A DNA stretch of 64,000 bases from Alentia gelatinosa (lineage: Eukaryota; Annelida; Polychaeta; Phyllodocida; Polynoidae): the NCBI GenBank assembly GCA_950022655.1, contig OX465591.1:48503048-48567047 (forward strand), written 5' to 3'. A program made the position numbers and the translations under genes. This document shows, one piece after another, positions 55,000-64,000 of the stretch. A model generated the notes under the pieces. That model made no database searches, was not told where the DNA came from, and saw only the letters and a list, made by a program, of their open reading frames with translations. Every line of letters starts with the position of its first letter. Within the stretch, counting starts at the first letter, position 1.

Positions 55000-55765
55000 T
55001 CCTCGCTTTCTGCACATTAAAGACAAATGCTGGTAGTTGGGCAATTCTATTGAGTTTTTGCAAATAACTCAGGATAATATAAGTTTTATATATCAACAAA
55101 TAAAAACTTTTATGGGAAGGCAATCTATAAAGATAAGCGCTTAACTATTGGTGTCTATGGCAACAATGCAATAATTTGACTTCGTTGCTATAAATGACAC
55201 TGATGTTCTATTGCTATCTTCAAATGATTCTGGATTATGATAGTTGGGAACATGTGCAAATGAGAAATGCTAAAAAATACTATGTCACCATGCTCATTTC
55301 TATGGGAAGGCCATCTGAAGAAGGTAAGTGCTTATCTATTGGTGTCTATGGGAAACTGCTACATATTCATGAAACCAGATGGCGGCACCAGTGTTAATTG
55401 AGTAGAACCAGGAGGCACTTTGATACCTACCCGCATTTGTCTTTAAGTCATTCAATCCTATGTGGTCTGATAAGATTCCAGGAAACTCAGATGGGAGTCT
55501 CTCATATTTCTGGTCTTGAGAAAAAAATTTAGCATTTTTTAATAAGACTAGGTGTCATACCTGCAATCAATGTCCAGGGTTGTAGGCATATACATGCAAA
55601 ATTAACAAGGTTTATAGCTACACATTTAGATGAGTCCATTTTACTATGACCCACCTCAATAAGCAACATTATGGCACATTATCTTACGTTAATAATCTAT
55701 AGAAATGCGGAAACTGAGACTGCGAAAAGTATGTTGATAACTGACATACCGCAGAGCAAAGCTTA
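55000..55765. repeat. Intronic DNA with a 150-180-bp duplicated block
   Basis: 'atgggaaggcaatct' + 'ttaactattggtgtctatgg' (55108-55160) recurs as 'atgggaaggccatct' + 'ttatctattggtgtctatgg' (55302-55350). No splice-flanked exon was found. Confidence 0.5.
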
Positions 55766-55768
55766 ATA

Positions 55769-56670
55769 CAGTAAAACCCCCCTTAAGGGGACACCCTCCG
55801 TTCCGGGCCAAGTGTCCCCTTAAGCGGGGTGTCCCCTTCAGCGGGGTTTTCAGTCTGCCAATGGTTATACAATAGAGAATACCTACATAAAGGAAGGAAA
55901 CGATGGTGATTAGGTTAAAAGGTTTATTAATAACACATAAATAAGCAAATAAATATAAATTATACAATATAAATGAATATAAATGTACAAAAAATAAAAA
56001 AATGAAAAATAGAGGTTGAAGGTGGATATGCCTTCCTTGTGAAATTCGCTCCTTTTTATACCCCCAGTCAATGTCCCCCCCACCCCCACCCCCTGGTAAC
56101 TTCTGAGGGAAATCAGCAGTCCTATAAAGGGACTCACCGTGAGCCGCCCAGAGCCGCGACGGCTCACTGAATACCGCATCTTCAAAGCACCCAGCCCTCC
56201 CTGAACTGCTCACCGCTAACCTGTTAGCGGGCCTCTTACCTGACACCTTCAGTGGGTCCGAACCTCACTGGTATTAATACCCACTCACTGTGGCCCGCCC
56301 AGACCCGCTAGAGAGGTGGTTATTAACATGAAAAAAAAACACTCCGGCCGCCCGGGCCCGCCCGGGAATGCTCAGTCTTCTGTTCTGTTGCAACAACAAC
56401 TGTCTGTCCCGTACAAACGGGCACCATGAACTTGGATTTTCAGTGTTTTTGATATGATGTCCCTCCAAACTGTCCCCTTAAGCGGGGTTTTTAAGCATTT
56501 CTGTACCGAGAAACTGTCCCCTAAAGCGGGGTGTCCTCTTAAGCGGGGTGACCCCTTAAGCGGGGTTAAAATAAACTCTTAATAGTGGGGAAAATTTCCG
56601 TTCCGAGCAAATTGTCCCCTGAAGCGGGGTGTCCCCTTAAGCAGGGTGTCCCGGAAGAGGGGTTTTACTG
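55769..56670. mobile_element. pogo/Tigger-like non-autonomous element, 902 bp
   Basis: It is flanked by TA (55767-55768, 56671-56672). Ends CAGTAAAACCCC and GGGGTTTTACTG. The word GTCCCCTTAAGCGGGG is repeated about eight times near both ends (55780-55850, 56470-56660). The middle (55855-56465) is unrelated sequence with no transposase frame. Same family as 8165-8266. Confidence 0.8.
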
Positions 56671-56679
56671 TACAACAAA

Positions 56680-56990
56680 AAGATAAGATAAAAAGAAACT
56701 GCATCGAGAGGTCTCAGACAGTTTATAGTCCGGTCAAAATAAGGTTTGACCGGCCACAAAAAGCAATAGATTCAATTCTAGTGGCATTCACCTTAGAATA
56801 CCCTACATATTGCCAGAATGAAGATCGAAATTAATCCAAGTGGTGAAAGTAGGTCAAATTAGCATAAATCCAATATGGCCAGCCTAAATATATGAAGCCC
56901 CATAATTTGGCTTATTTTGACTGGACTATTAGGTACCTCATGAGTTTTGGGGCATGGTGATATCACGAGGTGATAGTGGTTTGAGACCGT
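56680..56990. other. Intronic DNA, nothing recognised
   Basis: No element ends, exon or array visible. Confidence 0.4.
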
Positions 56991-56994
56991 TTGA

Positions 56995-57530
56995 GAGGCA
57001 AAGTGTTTTTTAGTCGAGGCGATCTTAAGGGATCTCAAGTTGAGACTGAGATGCGACCGTTTCGGGTGCTTTGAGTGTTTTTCAGTTGAGACGATCCCAA
57101 GGGATCTCAAGTGAGATTATCTCAAAAACGGTCTCAACTTGATACTTGTCATAACTTTTTTTTCAGGTGCTAAAACTTATTCAAATTAGAAAATATTAAG
57201 AGTGAAAGGTACTAATAATCTGACACACCTATATCCCAAATTTCATAGTTTTCCTGTGGTTATTAAGACCGTGATAAACATTTGTCTGGAAATCTGAAAA
57301 AGGCAGGCACTGCACCACTCAGGCAGTTTGTGTTTCCTACTGTGATGCTCGATTTTATTTGAGCAGGGTGAGGTCAAGTTATCGTTTTACCTGAGATTCG
57401 CTGTGGCTAGTTGAGACCACGTCTGAAAAACACTTTCCTCCTTTTTGATCTCAAAAACGGTCTCAGGATCGCTCACAGATCTCAGCAGATCTCAACTTGA
57501 GATCGTCACGACTGAAAAACACCCCCTTTG
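56995..57530. mobile_element. Harbinger-like element, diverged copy
   Basis: GTGTTTTTTAGTCGAGGCG (57003) and its counterpart CGACTGAAAAACAC (57509-57522) are inverse. The terminal word recurs inside at about 57080. The interior is full of GATCTCAAGTTGAGAC-type words. Outer limits and target duplication are uncertain. Confidence 0.55.
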
Positions 57531-57548
57531 AGACGCTTTTGGTGATGA

Positions 57549-57797
57549 GAGTTGACTTATAATTACTTTAATCATAGGCTCCAGAGGGAGGCAAGAAAAG
57601 TGGGCCTAGATAATGAGAATATTAGTTCTCACTCTCTCCGCCATGGGGGCGCTACCCTTATGCAGTCCCTAGGTGTCCCTTTGGACTCTATTAAACGTAG
57701 AGGGAACTGGAAATCGTCAGCTGTAAATCGATATCTCCATGACGATTTTAGAAACCATCTTCAAACAGATAGTATCGTTAACAAAATTTTGAAGTAG
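57549..57797 (+). pseudogene. Tyrosine recombinase C-terminal fragment (DIRS/Ngaro/Crypton type)
   Basis: The frame is open from 57549 to the stop at 57798, with a stop just upstream, so it is 5' truncated. It reads YFNHRLQREARKVGL, then SSHSLRHGGATLMQSLG, then IKRRGNWKSSAVNRYLH. HxLRHGGAT is the box II His-x-x-Arg of tyrosine recombinases, GNWKS holds the position of the second histidine (tryptophan here, as in many eukaryotic members), and NRYLH supplies the nucleophilic tyrosine. In DIRS, Ngaro and Crypton elements this enzyme carries out integration through a circular intermediate. The frame ends shortly after the tyrosine, as expected for a natural C-terminus. Catalytic Arg I and any reverse transcriptase are absent, so it is inactive. 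Confidence 0.65.
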
Positions 57798-58245
57798 TTC
57801 CTCCTTGTAGTTGGCGGGTGGTTGGCATGTTATTTGTTAATTACAGTATGTAATTAATTACCGCCAACTCCTGTGTTACTCTACTTCTTTATGTAATGAG
57901 GTCAATATTGTATTATCATATATTATTAATATATAAATATAAATACCAAATGAAATGTATTTTATTATTCACCTCGGATATCAGTCACTTCCGTTGTCTA
58001 TGTGGTTGCTGTGGATAATGCGATAACCACGGCGATAATTCCTAACGCATGGTGTGAGCAGCTCATTAACGGTTTTTCAGTCACTCTTCATCTGCTCTCG
58101 ACTGACTCACTTGTGTTTTTCACGTTGTTGAAAATTTTTTAATTTTGGGAGTTAGCCCAACTTTATGTATCATATTGTGGCAGGTTTATGAGTTTTATAC
58201 TCATTGTATATTTACGCATAATAAAGCATGTTATTTGTTAATAGA
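57798..58245 (+). mobile_element. 3' non-coding part of the recombinase element with direct repeats
   Basis: 'gcatgttatttgttaat' occurs at 57825 and again at about 58225. 'gagttgact' lies both just before the recombinase frame (57549) and just after the second repeat (58245). AATAAA at about 58218 could end a transcript. Split direct repeats after the recombinase gene are typical of Ngaro-like elements, but the boundaries are inferred. Confidence 0.4.
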
Positions 58246-58275
58246 GTTGACTGTATTTGACGTCTCTTCTCGCAG

Positions 58276-58393
58276 GGTCTGATGGTCCAGACGTTTGGAC
58301 TGCTCTATCTCCAGTTCAGGGCCCGCTACAACGCGTCGGCCGTAGACGGCGTGTGGGCATGCGCACTCAACCAGCTTCTTCAGGGACTCCTTG
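58276..58393 (+). CDS. SLC16/MCT-family transporter, second exon of the 53-kb start
   Basis: An acceptor (GTCTCTTCTCGCAG) and donor (G|GTGAGT at 58394) define 118 bases: phase 0 in, phase 1 out, following on the 53-kb exon. It encodes GLMVQTFGLLYLQFRARYNA, then a segment with VWACALNQLLQGLLG. In MCTs this region completes helix 1, forms the first outside loop (FGxxYxxFxxxF with a Ser/Ala-rich stretch) and enters helix 2. The usual 'SWI' of the loop is replaced by 'GVW'. The intron before it (5083 bases) houses a SINE, three DNA elements and the recombinase fragment. Confidence 0.85.
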
Positions 58394-58411
58394 GTGAGTT
58401 TTACTGCGTAA

Positions 58412-58977
58412 GACACGTCTCAATGAGTATCGTAAGACACATATCAATGAGTATCATCAGACACATCTCAATGAGTATCGTAAGACACGTCTCAATGAGT
58501 ATCGTAAGACACGTCTCAATGAGTATCGTAAGACACGTCTCAATGAGTATCGTAAGATACGTTTCAATGAGTATCGTTAGACACGTCTCAATGAGTATCG
58601 TAAGACACGTCCCAATGAGTATCGTAAGATACGTCTCAATGAGTATCGTTAGACACGTCTCAATGAGTATCGTAAGACACGTCTCAATGAGTATCGTAAG
58701 ACACGTCTCAATGAGTATCGTAAGACACATCTCAATGAGTATCGTAAGACACATCTCAATGAGTATCGTAAGACATGTCTCAATGAGTATCGTAAGACAC
58801 GTCTCAATGAGTATCGTAAGACACGTCTCACTGAGTATCGTAAGACACATCTCAATGAGTATCATAAGACACATCTCAATGAGTATCATAAGACACATCT
58901 CAATGAGTATCGTAAGACACATCTCAATGAGTATCGTAAGACACATCTCAATGAGTATCGTAAGACACATCTCAATA
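58412..58977. repeat. 24-bp minisatellite starting 18 bases after a splice donor
   Basis: The unit 'cgtaagacacgtctcaatga' + 'gtat' repeats about 23 times with a strict 24-bp period. Variants are cgtT/catA and acgtct/acatct. Each unit holds GTAAGA, a donor-like hexamer. Open frames of eight-residue periodicity on both strands are artefacts. Confidence 0.95.
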
Positions 58978-59579
58978 ATTGTTGGGGTAGTTTAACATCA
59001 AATATGTTCTATTAGACCTACTTTGGGTTTGACCGAATATACGAGATGAATGTAGATAGAAATCTCACCCCTACACATTTACCGAGTTGAGAGTTCTTTT
59101 ATTTCCCACAACACATAGACATGGTATGAGAAAGATTGGCCTTTCATATGGCAGTTAATCTACTGCAGGGGGTGAGGAGAAAAGTGGCTGCAGTGGGAGT
59201 TGGACTCACAAAGTCTGACAGCCTTTGGAGTCCAGGGCCCTGTTTTTTAGTCAAGATTATCTTAGGCTAAGACCGTCTTAAGACAAAAGTGTGCTATAGA
59301 CAAGATATCTTAGAGGATCTTTGATATATCTTGGGCTGAGACGACTTAGGGGCGTCATAGCTGTCTTTTAGTCAAGATTATCTTGAGATATCTTAGCTCA
59401 AATTGGCTCCAGAACGGTCTCAGCCCAAGACAAGGTTGGAGGTGTCCTAGAGGTGTCTTAGAGGTGTCTTAGAGCCAAGTGGCCACATGAGAACAAGAAA
59501 ACAAGATGCTCCTGTCACTCAACAGTCCTCTGTCACCAGTCCGCACTCAACAGTCCACACTCAACAGTCCGCACTCAAC

Positions 59580-60232
59580 AGTCCACACCCGCACCACACC
59601 CACACCACACCAACAACCACCCCCGCACCCACCGCCACACCAATCCCCACACCCACACCTACAACCACACCCACAACCACACCCACATCCACAACCACAA
59701 TCCCCCTGCACCAACCCCCACACCCATCCCCACACCCACACCCACAACCACACCCACATCCACACCCACACCCACAACCACAACCACACCCACACCCACA
59801 CCTACACCTACACCCACAACCACATCCATACCTACAACCACAGCCACAATCACAGCCACACCCACAACCCCAACCACGAATACAGCCACACCTACAACCA
59901 CAACCACACCCTCAGCCACGCCCACACCCACATCCACATCCACAACCACACCCACCCCTGCACCCACCCCAATCCCCATCCCCACACCCACACCCACAAC
60001 CACACCCACAACTACAACCACATCTACAGCCAAAACCACAACCACAACCACACCCACATCCACATCCACACCCACAACCACAACCACAACCACTATCACA
60101 ACCACAACCACAGCCACAACCACAACCACAACAACATCTACACCCACAAACACAACCACATCTACAGCCAAAACCACAGCCACAACCACGACCACAACCA
60201 CACCCACACCCACAACCACACCACAACAAAAT
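59580..60232. repeat. CCACAC/CCACAA minisatellite
   Basis: Degenerate 6-bp units over 650 bases. His/Pro/Thr frames on the plus strand and Val/Gly frames on the minus strand are artefacts. On the minus strand it lies downstream of the SINE head at 60240-60345 and may be its expanded tail. Confidence 0.9.
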
Positions 60233-60239
60233 TCTTTTC

Positions 60240-60345
60240 ACCTTTTCTAGGTGAAAATGATGTGCCAGCACCGGGGTTTGAACACCCTACCTCCAGCACA
60301 ATTGCCGGATGCCTTACCTATGTCTCCACAGAGTTGGGTGATGCA
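60240..60345 (-). mobile_element. Second type of tRNA-derived SINE head
   Basis: On the minus strand: GGTAAGGCATCCGGC, an anticodon-arm-like CCGGCAATTGTGCTGG, then box B GTGTTCAAACCCC (about 60270-60282) and GGTGC. Box A is weak. It is unlike the SINE family with the 93-bp body. Confidence 0.5.
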
Positions 60346-60621
60346 ATACACTCCTGAGACCCCAATATAACTTGATATGACTGCACTAGTGCTGGAGCTG
60401 GTATCCGGCAAGAGTAGTATTATAGAACCTAAGATATTTCTATATTTGTCTCAAGATCTACCGTGGCGCACCAAGACCTTGTCTATAGGACGGCGGCCAT
60501 CTTTTGTCTTGAAAAAATGTCTTAGATTCCCTAGGATATCTTCGCAGATCTCAGCCCAAGACTGTCTTGACTAAAAAACAGGGCCCAGTGCTCTTTACCA
60601 CTGAGCTAACTCTCCACCCTA

Positions 60622-60945
60622 GTTACTTTAGTTATGCTTGCATGCAAACATATCCGGTCTGCACCATGCAGAGGCGAGGCGACCAAGAGGGTGAACAGAT
60701 TGATAATTGCTGTCCACCCCAGCAGGACATCCATCTGGCCTCAGTAACTCTAATTATTTGTGCATTGTGTTTATCACAGGGTTTCGAATAAGCTTAGATA
60801 GATTGTACAAGATTGACATTTAGAGGAGGCACAATGATTACACAACCAAAATGTCTCAGAATTCAGTTTCCACCAATCAAAGAGGTGGAAGTATCTGTTT
60901 CCATCCTGCTGAGTGACCTTGACATGGTGATGTTTGACCTTGGCA
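60622..60945. other. 3' end of transporter intron 2
   Basis: Non-repetitive sequence leading to the acceptor 'tgtttgaccttggcag'. The pyrimidine tract is short. No feature otherwise. Confidence 0.5.
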
Positions 60946-60946
60946 G

Positions 60947-61090
60947 CTCCCCTGGCGGCGTGGTTGGTTCAGCGTTACTCCACCAGACTGGTGACGGCGG
61001 TGGGGGCAGCACTCATCGTGGTCGGCATCCTCAGCACAGCCTTCGCACCCTCACTCTCTGTCGTCTACGTCACATACGGCATACTGCCCG
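60947..61090 (+). CDS. SLC16/MCT-family transporter, third exon (TM3-TM4 region)
   Basis: 144 bases, phase 1 on both sides, between acceptor TTGACCTTGGCAG and donor CCCG|GTAGGT. With the G carried over it begins APLAAWLVQRYSTRLVTAVG and continues AALIVVGILSTAF, then LSVVYVTYGILPG. 'GPLAAxLVxRFGxRxVxxxGGxLxxxG' and 'SxxxLYxTYGxLxG' are the conserved helix 2-4 pattern of MCTs, with the basic residues of the cytosolic loop (QRYSTR) that follow the MFS rule. Its last 40 bases are the template of the 76-bp array that fills the following intron. Confidence 0.9.
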
Positions 61091-62600
61091 GTAGGTCCCA
61101 ATCTCTAATATCACTCAGTATGTAAGACGCTACCTGTCCTCTATGTCATGTACGGCATACTGCCCGGTAAGTCCCGATCTCTAATATCACCCAACATGTA
61201 AGACGCTGTCTGTCCTCTATGTCACATACGGCATACTGCCCGGTAATTCCCAATCTCTAATATCATCCAACATGTAAGACGCTGCCTGTCCTCTATGTCA
61301 CATACGGCATACTGCCCGGTAATTCCCAATCTCTAATATCATCCAACATGTAAGACGCTGCCTGTCCTCTATGTCACATACGGCATACTGCCCGGTAATT
61401 CCCAATCTCTAATATCATCCAACATGTAAGACGCTGCCTGTCCTCTATGTCACATACGGCATACTGCCCGGTAATTCCCAATCTCTAATATCACCCAACA
61501 TGTAAGACGCTGCCTGTCCTCTATGTCACATACGGCATACTGCCCGGTAAGTCCCGATCTCTAATATCACTCAGTATGTAAGACGCTGCTTGTCCTCTAT
61601 GTCACATACGGCATACTGCCCGGTAATTCCCAATCTCTAATATCATCCAACATGTAAGACGCTACCTGTCCTCTATGTCACGTACGGCATACTGCCCGGT
61701 AAGTCCCAATCTCTAATATCACCCAACATGTAAGACGCTCTCTGTCCTCTATGTCACATACGCCATACTGCCCGGTAAGTCCCAATCTCTAATATCACCC
61801 AACATGTAAGACGCTCTCTGTCCTCTATGTCATGTACGGTATACTGCCCGGTAAGCCCCGATCTCTAATATCACTTAGTATGTAAGACGCTGCCTGTCCT
61901 CTATGTCATGTACGGTATACTGCCCGGTAATTCCCAATCTCTAATATCACCCAACATGTAAGACACTGCCTGTCCTCTATGTCATGTACGGCATACTGCC
62001 CGGTAAGTCCCAATCTCTAATATCACCCATCATGTAAGACGCTGCCTGTCCTCTATGTCACGTACGTCATACTGCCCGGTAAGTCCCGATCTCTAATATC
62101 ACCCAACATGTAAGACGCTACCTGTCCTCTATGTCATGTACGGCATACTGCCCGGTAAGTCCCCATCTCTAATATCACTCAGTATGTAAGACGCTGCCTG
62201 TCCTCTATGTCATGTACGGCATACTGCCCGGTAAGCCCCAATCTCTAATATCACCGAACATGTAGGACGCTCTCTGTCGTCTACGTTACGTACGGCATAC
62301 TGCCTGGTCAGCACCGATCTCTATTGTCACCGAACATGTAAGATGCTCTTTGTCATCTACATTACTTACGACATACTGCCTGGTCAGCCCCGATCTATAA
62401 AGTCACCCAATAAGTAAGATGCTGTCTTCAACATCACGTATGGCATACTGCCTGGTAAGCCCTGCTCTCTAATGTCACTCAACATGGAAAATGCTGTCCC
62501 CTACATCACGTGCAGTATACCGCCCAGTAAGCTTCAATGTCACTCAACATGTAAGCCTCTGTCCTAATCCAGTATGCCATACTGCCAGGTAAGCCCTGAT
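61053..62600 (+). repeat. 76-bp array made of the exon's 3' edge plus donor site
   Basis: The unit contains 'ctgtcctctatgtcacatac' + 'ggcatactgcccg' + 'gtaagtcccaatctctaata' + 'tcacccaacatgtaagacg', strict 76-bp period from 61081. About 16 well-preserved units are followed by about five decayed ones. The first 33 bases of the unit still translate as the end of the exon (LYVTYGILPG), and most units keep a donor GTAAGT or GTAATT at the corresponding place. Confidence 0.95.
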
Positions 62601-62701
62601 GTCTAATGTAAGATGCTCTCTGTTCTCTATGTCACATATATGTCTATGTCTGTTGTCTATGTCTATGTAACATATTGCCCATAAGTACCAATCTCTAATG
62701 T

Positions 62702-63059
62702 CATACATGAGGAGGTACTCTGGATAGCAACTGGCCCTTTGATGTATTCTTGTTGTCTTTCAGGCGTGGGTTTCTGTCTGACTCAAAATGCCTCCTTCCT
62801 ACACATGGGGAGGTACTTTGAGAAGCAATTCACCTATTAATATATGTTCTTGTTGTCTTTCAGGTGTTGGTTTCTGTCTGACTCAAAATGCCTCCTTCCT
62901 ACACATGGGGAGGTACTTTGAGAAGCAACTCAACTATTAATGTTTCTATTGTCTTTCAGGTGTTGGTTTCTGTCTGACTCAAAATGCCTCCTCCATACAC
63001 ATGGGGAGGTACTTTGAGAAATGATTCACCTATTAATATATGTTCTTGTTGTTTTTCAG
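62702..63059 (+). pseudogene. Three tandem partial copies of the next exon's acceptor edge
   Basis: At 62764, 62864 and 62960 a polypyrimidine tract and CAG (tgttgtctttcag) precede a frame GVGFCLTQNASFLHMGRYFEK, running into a stop a few codons later. They are spaced 100, 96 and 100 bases from one another and from the genuine exon at 63060. All three share QNASFLHM where the real exon has HTASFLHV, so the copies descend from one another. They lack the rest of the exon and any strong donor (only GGGGAG|GTACTT). Confidence 0.9.
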
Positions 63060-64000
63060 GTGTGGGTTTCTGTTTAACTCACACTGCTTCCTTCCTGCAC
63101 GTGGGGAGGTACTTTGAGAAGCGCAAGGCACGCGCTCTGGCACTCACCGCTGTTAATCATGGTATCGGGGCCATCATCTTCGCACCCGTCGTTGTCCTGC
63201 TTGGGAAGGAGTACGACTTCTCTGGACTCTTCATCATCCTCGCCGCCATCTTTACACACCTCTTCATCAGTGCTGCCCTCTACCGACCCCTGCCCGTACC
63301 AGCAGCAAGGTCACCTGACCTTAAAGCTCATCAAACTGAGTCAGTCTTGAATAACAAGACAAACCACGTTCCAGTGGGACAAAACACTTCAACATTTGTT
63401 TCACCGTCCATTGGTGACGATGTGACCCTGTACAGCTCCATTGATGAAAAGAAGGTCTTCATGCTTAGTGAAGACTTGGAGAAGGAGAGAGATGTCAATG
63501 TGTATGCGGAAAGAGTTCAGAACGGAGTGTGTTTACATCAATGTAACAGCAGCCCACTGAGCATGCCAGATGACGCAAAGCAGCACTGGACGATGCACTC
63601 CTCAGAGACTGCCCACACGGAGAGAGGGCAGAATGGATTGTGTTTACATCAGTATAATGGCAGTCCGCTGTGCACGCCGGACAATGTGAAGCAGCACTTG
63701 ATGATGCACACCTCAGACACTGCCCATGTGTACGCAGAGACAGCACAGCACACAGTGTGTTTATGTCAGAGTAACGGCAGCCCGCTGACTGCAAAGAATG
63801 GAGTGTGTTTATGTCAGAGTTATGCCAGCATACCAAACGATGTGAAGCACCAGGTGACGACACACACCTCTGACACCACCTATGTGTATACGGAGAGAGC
63901 GGAGAATGGAGTATGTTTATGTCAGTATAACGCCAGCCCACTGAGTATTCCAGACAAAATGTGTTTACATCAGGGTGACAGCAGCCCAGTGAGCACTCCG
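63060..64000 (+). CDS. SLC16/MCT-family transporter, TM4-TM6 and large cytosolic loop (runs off window)
   Basis: Acceptor TTGTTTTTCAG. Two bases complete a glycine codon, then 313 codons stay open to the window end. It begins VGFCLTHTASFLHVGRYFEK, continues RKARALALTAVNHGIG, then two hydrophobic helices (AIIFAPVVVLLG; FSGLFIILAAIFTHLFISAAL). GRYFxKR-x-x-A-x-x-x-A is the second MCT signature. After RPLPVPAAR a hydrophilic segment of more than 220 residues follows, corresponding to the TM6-TM7 cytosolic loop, longer than in most MCTs. Its second half is built of about five degenerate units around NGVCLxQxNxSPLS followed by KQHxxxHTSxTxxVYxER, giving many Cys and His. Helices 7-12 lie beyond the window. 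Substrate unknown. Confidence 0.9.

Larger units (their letters stand above)
59236..60585. mobile_element. Harbinger-like element inserted in the SINE, CAG target duplication
   Basis: Ends GGCCCTGTTTTTTAGTCAAG and (inverse) TTGACTAAAAAACAGGGCC, with CAG at 59233-59235 and 60586-60588. Undisturbed SINE copies have a single CAG in 'agtccagtgctc'. The terminal word recurs internally at 59370. The interior has TCTTAG/CTAAGA words, a CCACAC array and a second SINE, both probably later arrivals. Confidence 0.8.
58978..60620 (-). mobile_element. tRNA-derived SINE with 93-bp body, copy 3, split by an insertion
   Basis: 58978-59232 carries the body and box-B side ('accgaatatacgagatgaa' to 'gtctgacagcctttggagtc'). 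60589-60620 carries the box-A side ('tgctctttaccactgagct'). They are contiguous in copies 1 and 2. The gap is the element at 59236-60585. Confidence 0.8.

Noticed and set aside
55194..55330. Frame ending at GAAG|GTAAGT near 55324, resembling an exon in transporter intron 1
   Set aside because: No acceptor upstream, and the same sequence is part of a local duplicated block. The two transporter exons around it already join in phase.
22205..59000. CRISPR-like arrays (for example the 24-, 35- or 56-bp arrays)
   Set aside because: Units are contiguous tandem repeats without unique spacers, and the genome is eukaryotic.

Overview
The window is animal nuclear DNA, most likely from a marine invertebrate, although the sequence alone does not fix the phylum. 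The grounds are short coding exons with GT/AG splice borders separated by kilobase introns, no bacterial gene organisation, tRNA-derived SINEs, fragments of LINE, Penelope-like and tyrosine-recombinase retroelements, a solo LTR, and a very high load of foldback/MITE elements and minisatellites. Less than about 3% of the bases look protein coding. The long open frames at 14.6-15.8, 17.1-18.0, 22.2-24.5, 33.2-34.1, 41.7-44.6, 49.7-50.3, 58.3-59.0 and 59.5-60.4 kb are read-throughs of tandem repeats, not genes. The one gene that can be followed is a plus-strand SLC16/monocarboxylate-transporter-family gene. Its exons lie at 53010-53192 (start region and the family signature PDGGWGW), 58276-58393, 60947-61090 and 63060 to beyond the window end. 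Intron phases match across all three introns. A possible 5' exon at 26496-26539, behind a CRE/CCAAT-bearing upstream region, would join the 53-kb exon in frame. Two orphan plus-strand exons were also found: an EGF-like exon (5775-5882) and a weaker VWA-like exon (29040-29121). Layout: 0-13 kb is AT-rich, repeat-dense DNA with many inverted-repeat elements and the EGF exon; a 262-bp solo LTR with its own CRE/TATA/Inr lies at 12898-13159. From 13.8 to 31.8 kb there is a run of large minisatellites (G-rich 29-bp, 39-bp, 18-bp with a 726-bp higher-order duplication, GC-rich, 41/32-bp, 56-bp, 15-bp, about 26-bp) interrupted by foldbacks. From 32 to 47 kb come a Penelope-like remnant, C-rich and CT-rich arrays, a tRNA-SINE, a LINE 3' fragment directly abutting a 2.75-kb 33-bp array, and 129-bp repeats. 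From 47 to 53 kb are 35-bp and 63-bp arrays and more MITEs. From 53 to 64 kb is the transporter gene, whose introns are packed with SINEs, DNA transposons and unusual arrays. The most striking features are (a) transporter intron 3, whose left half is a tandem array of the upstream exon's 3' edge plus donor site and whose right half is three tandem copies of the downstream exon's acceptor plus first codons; (b) many otherwise different foldback elements that share one apex palindrome resembling ACGAGGCGNAGCCGAGT, often linked to a second module carrying a conserved CCATAGRCTTAACATTG box; and (c) a Harbinger-like element whose insertion into a SINE can be read against uninterrupted SINE copies elsewhere in the window.
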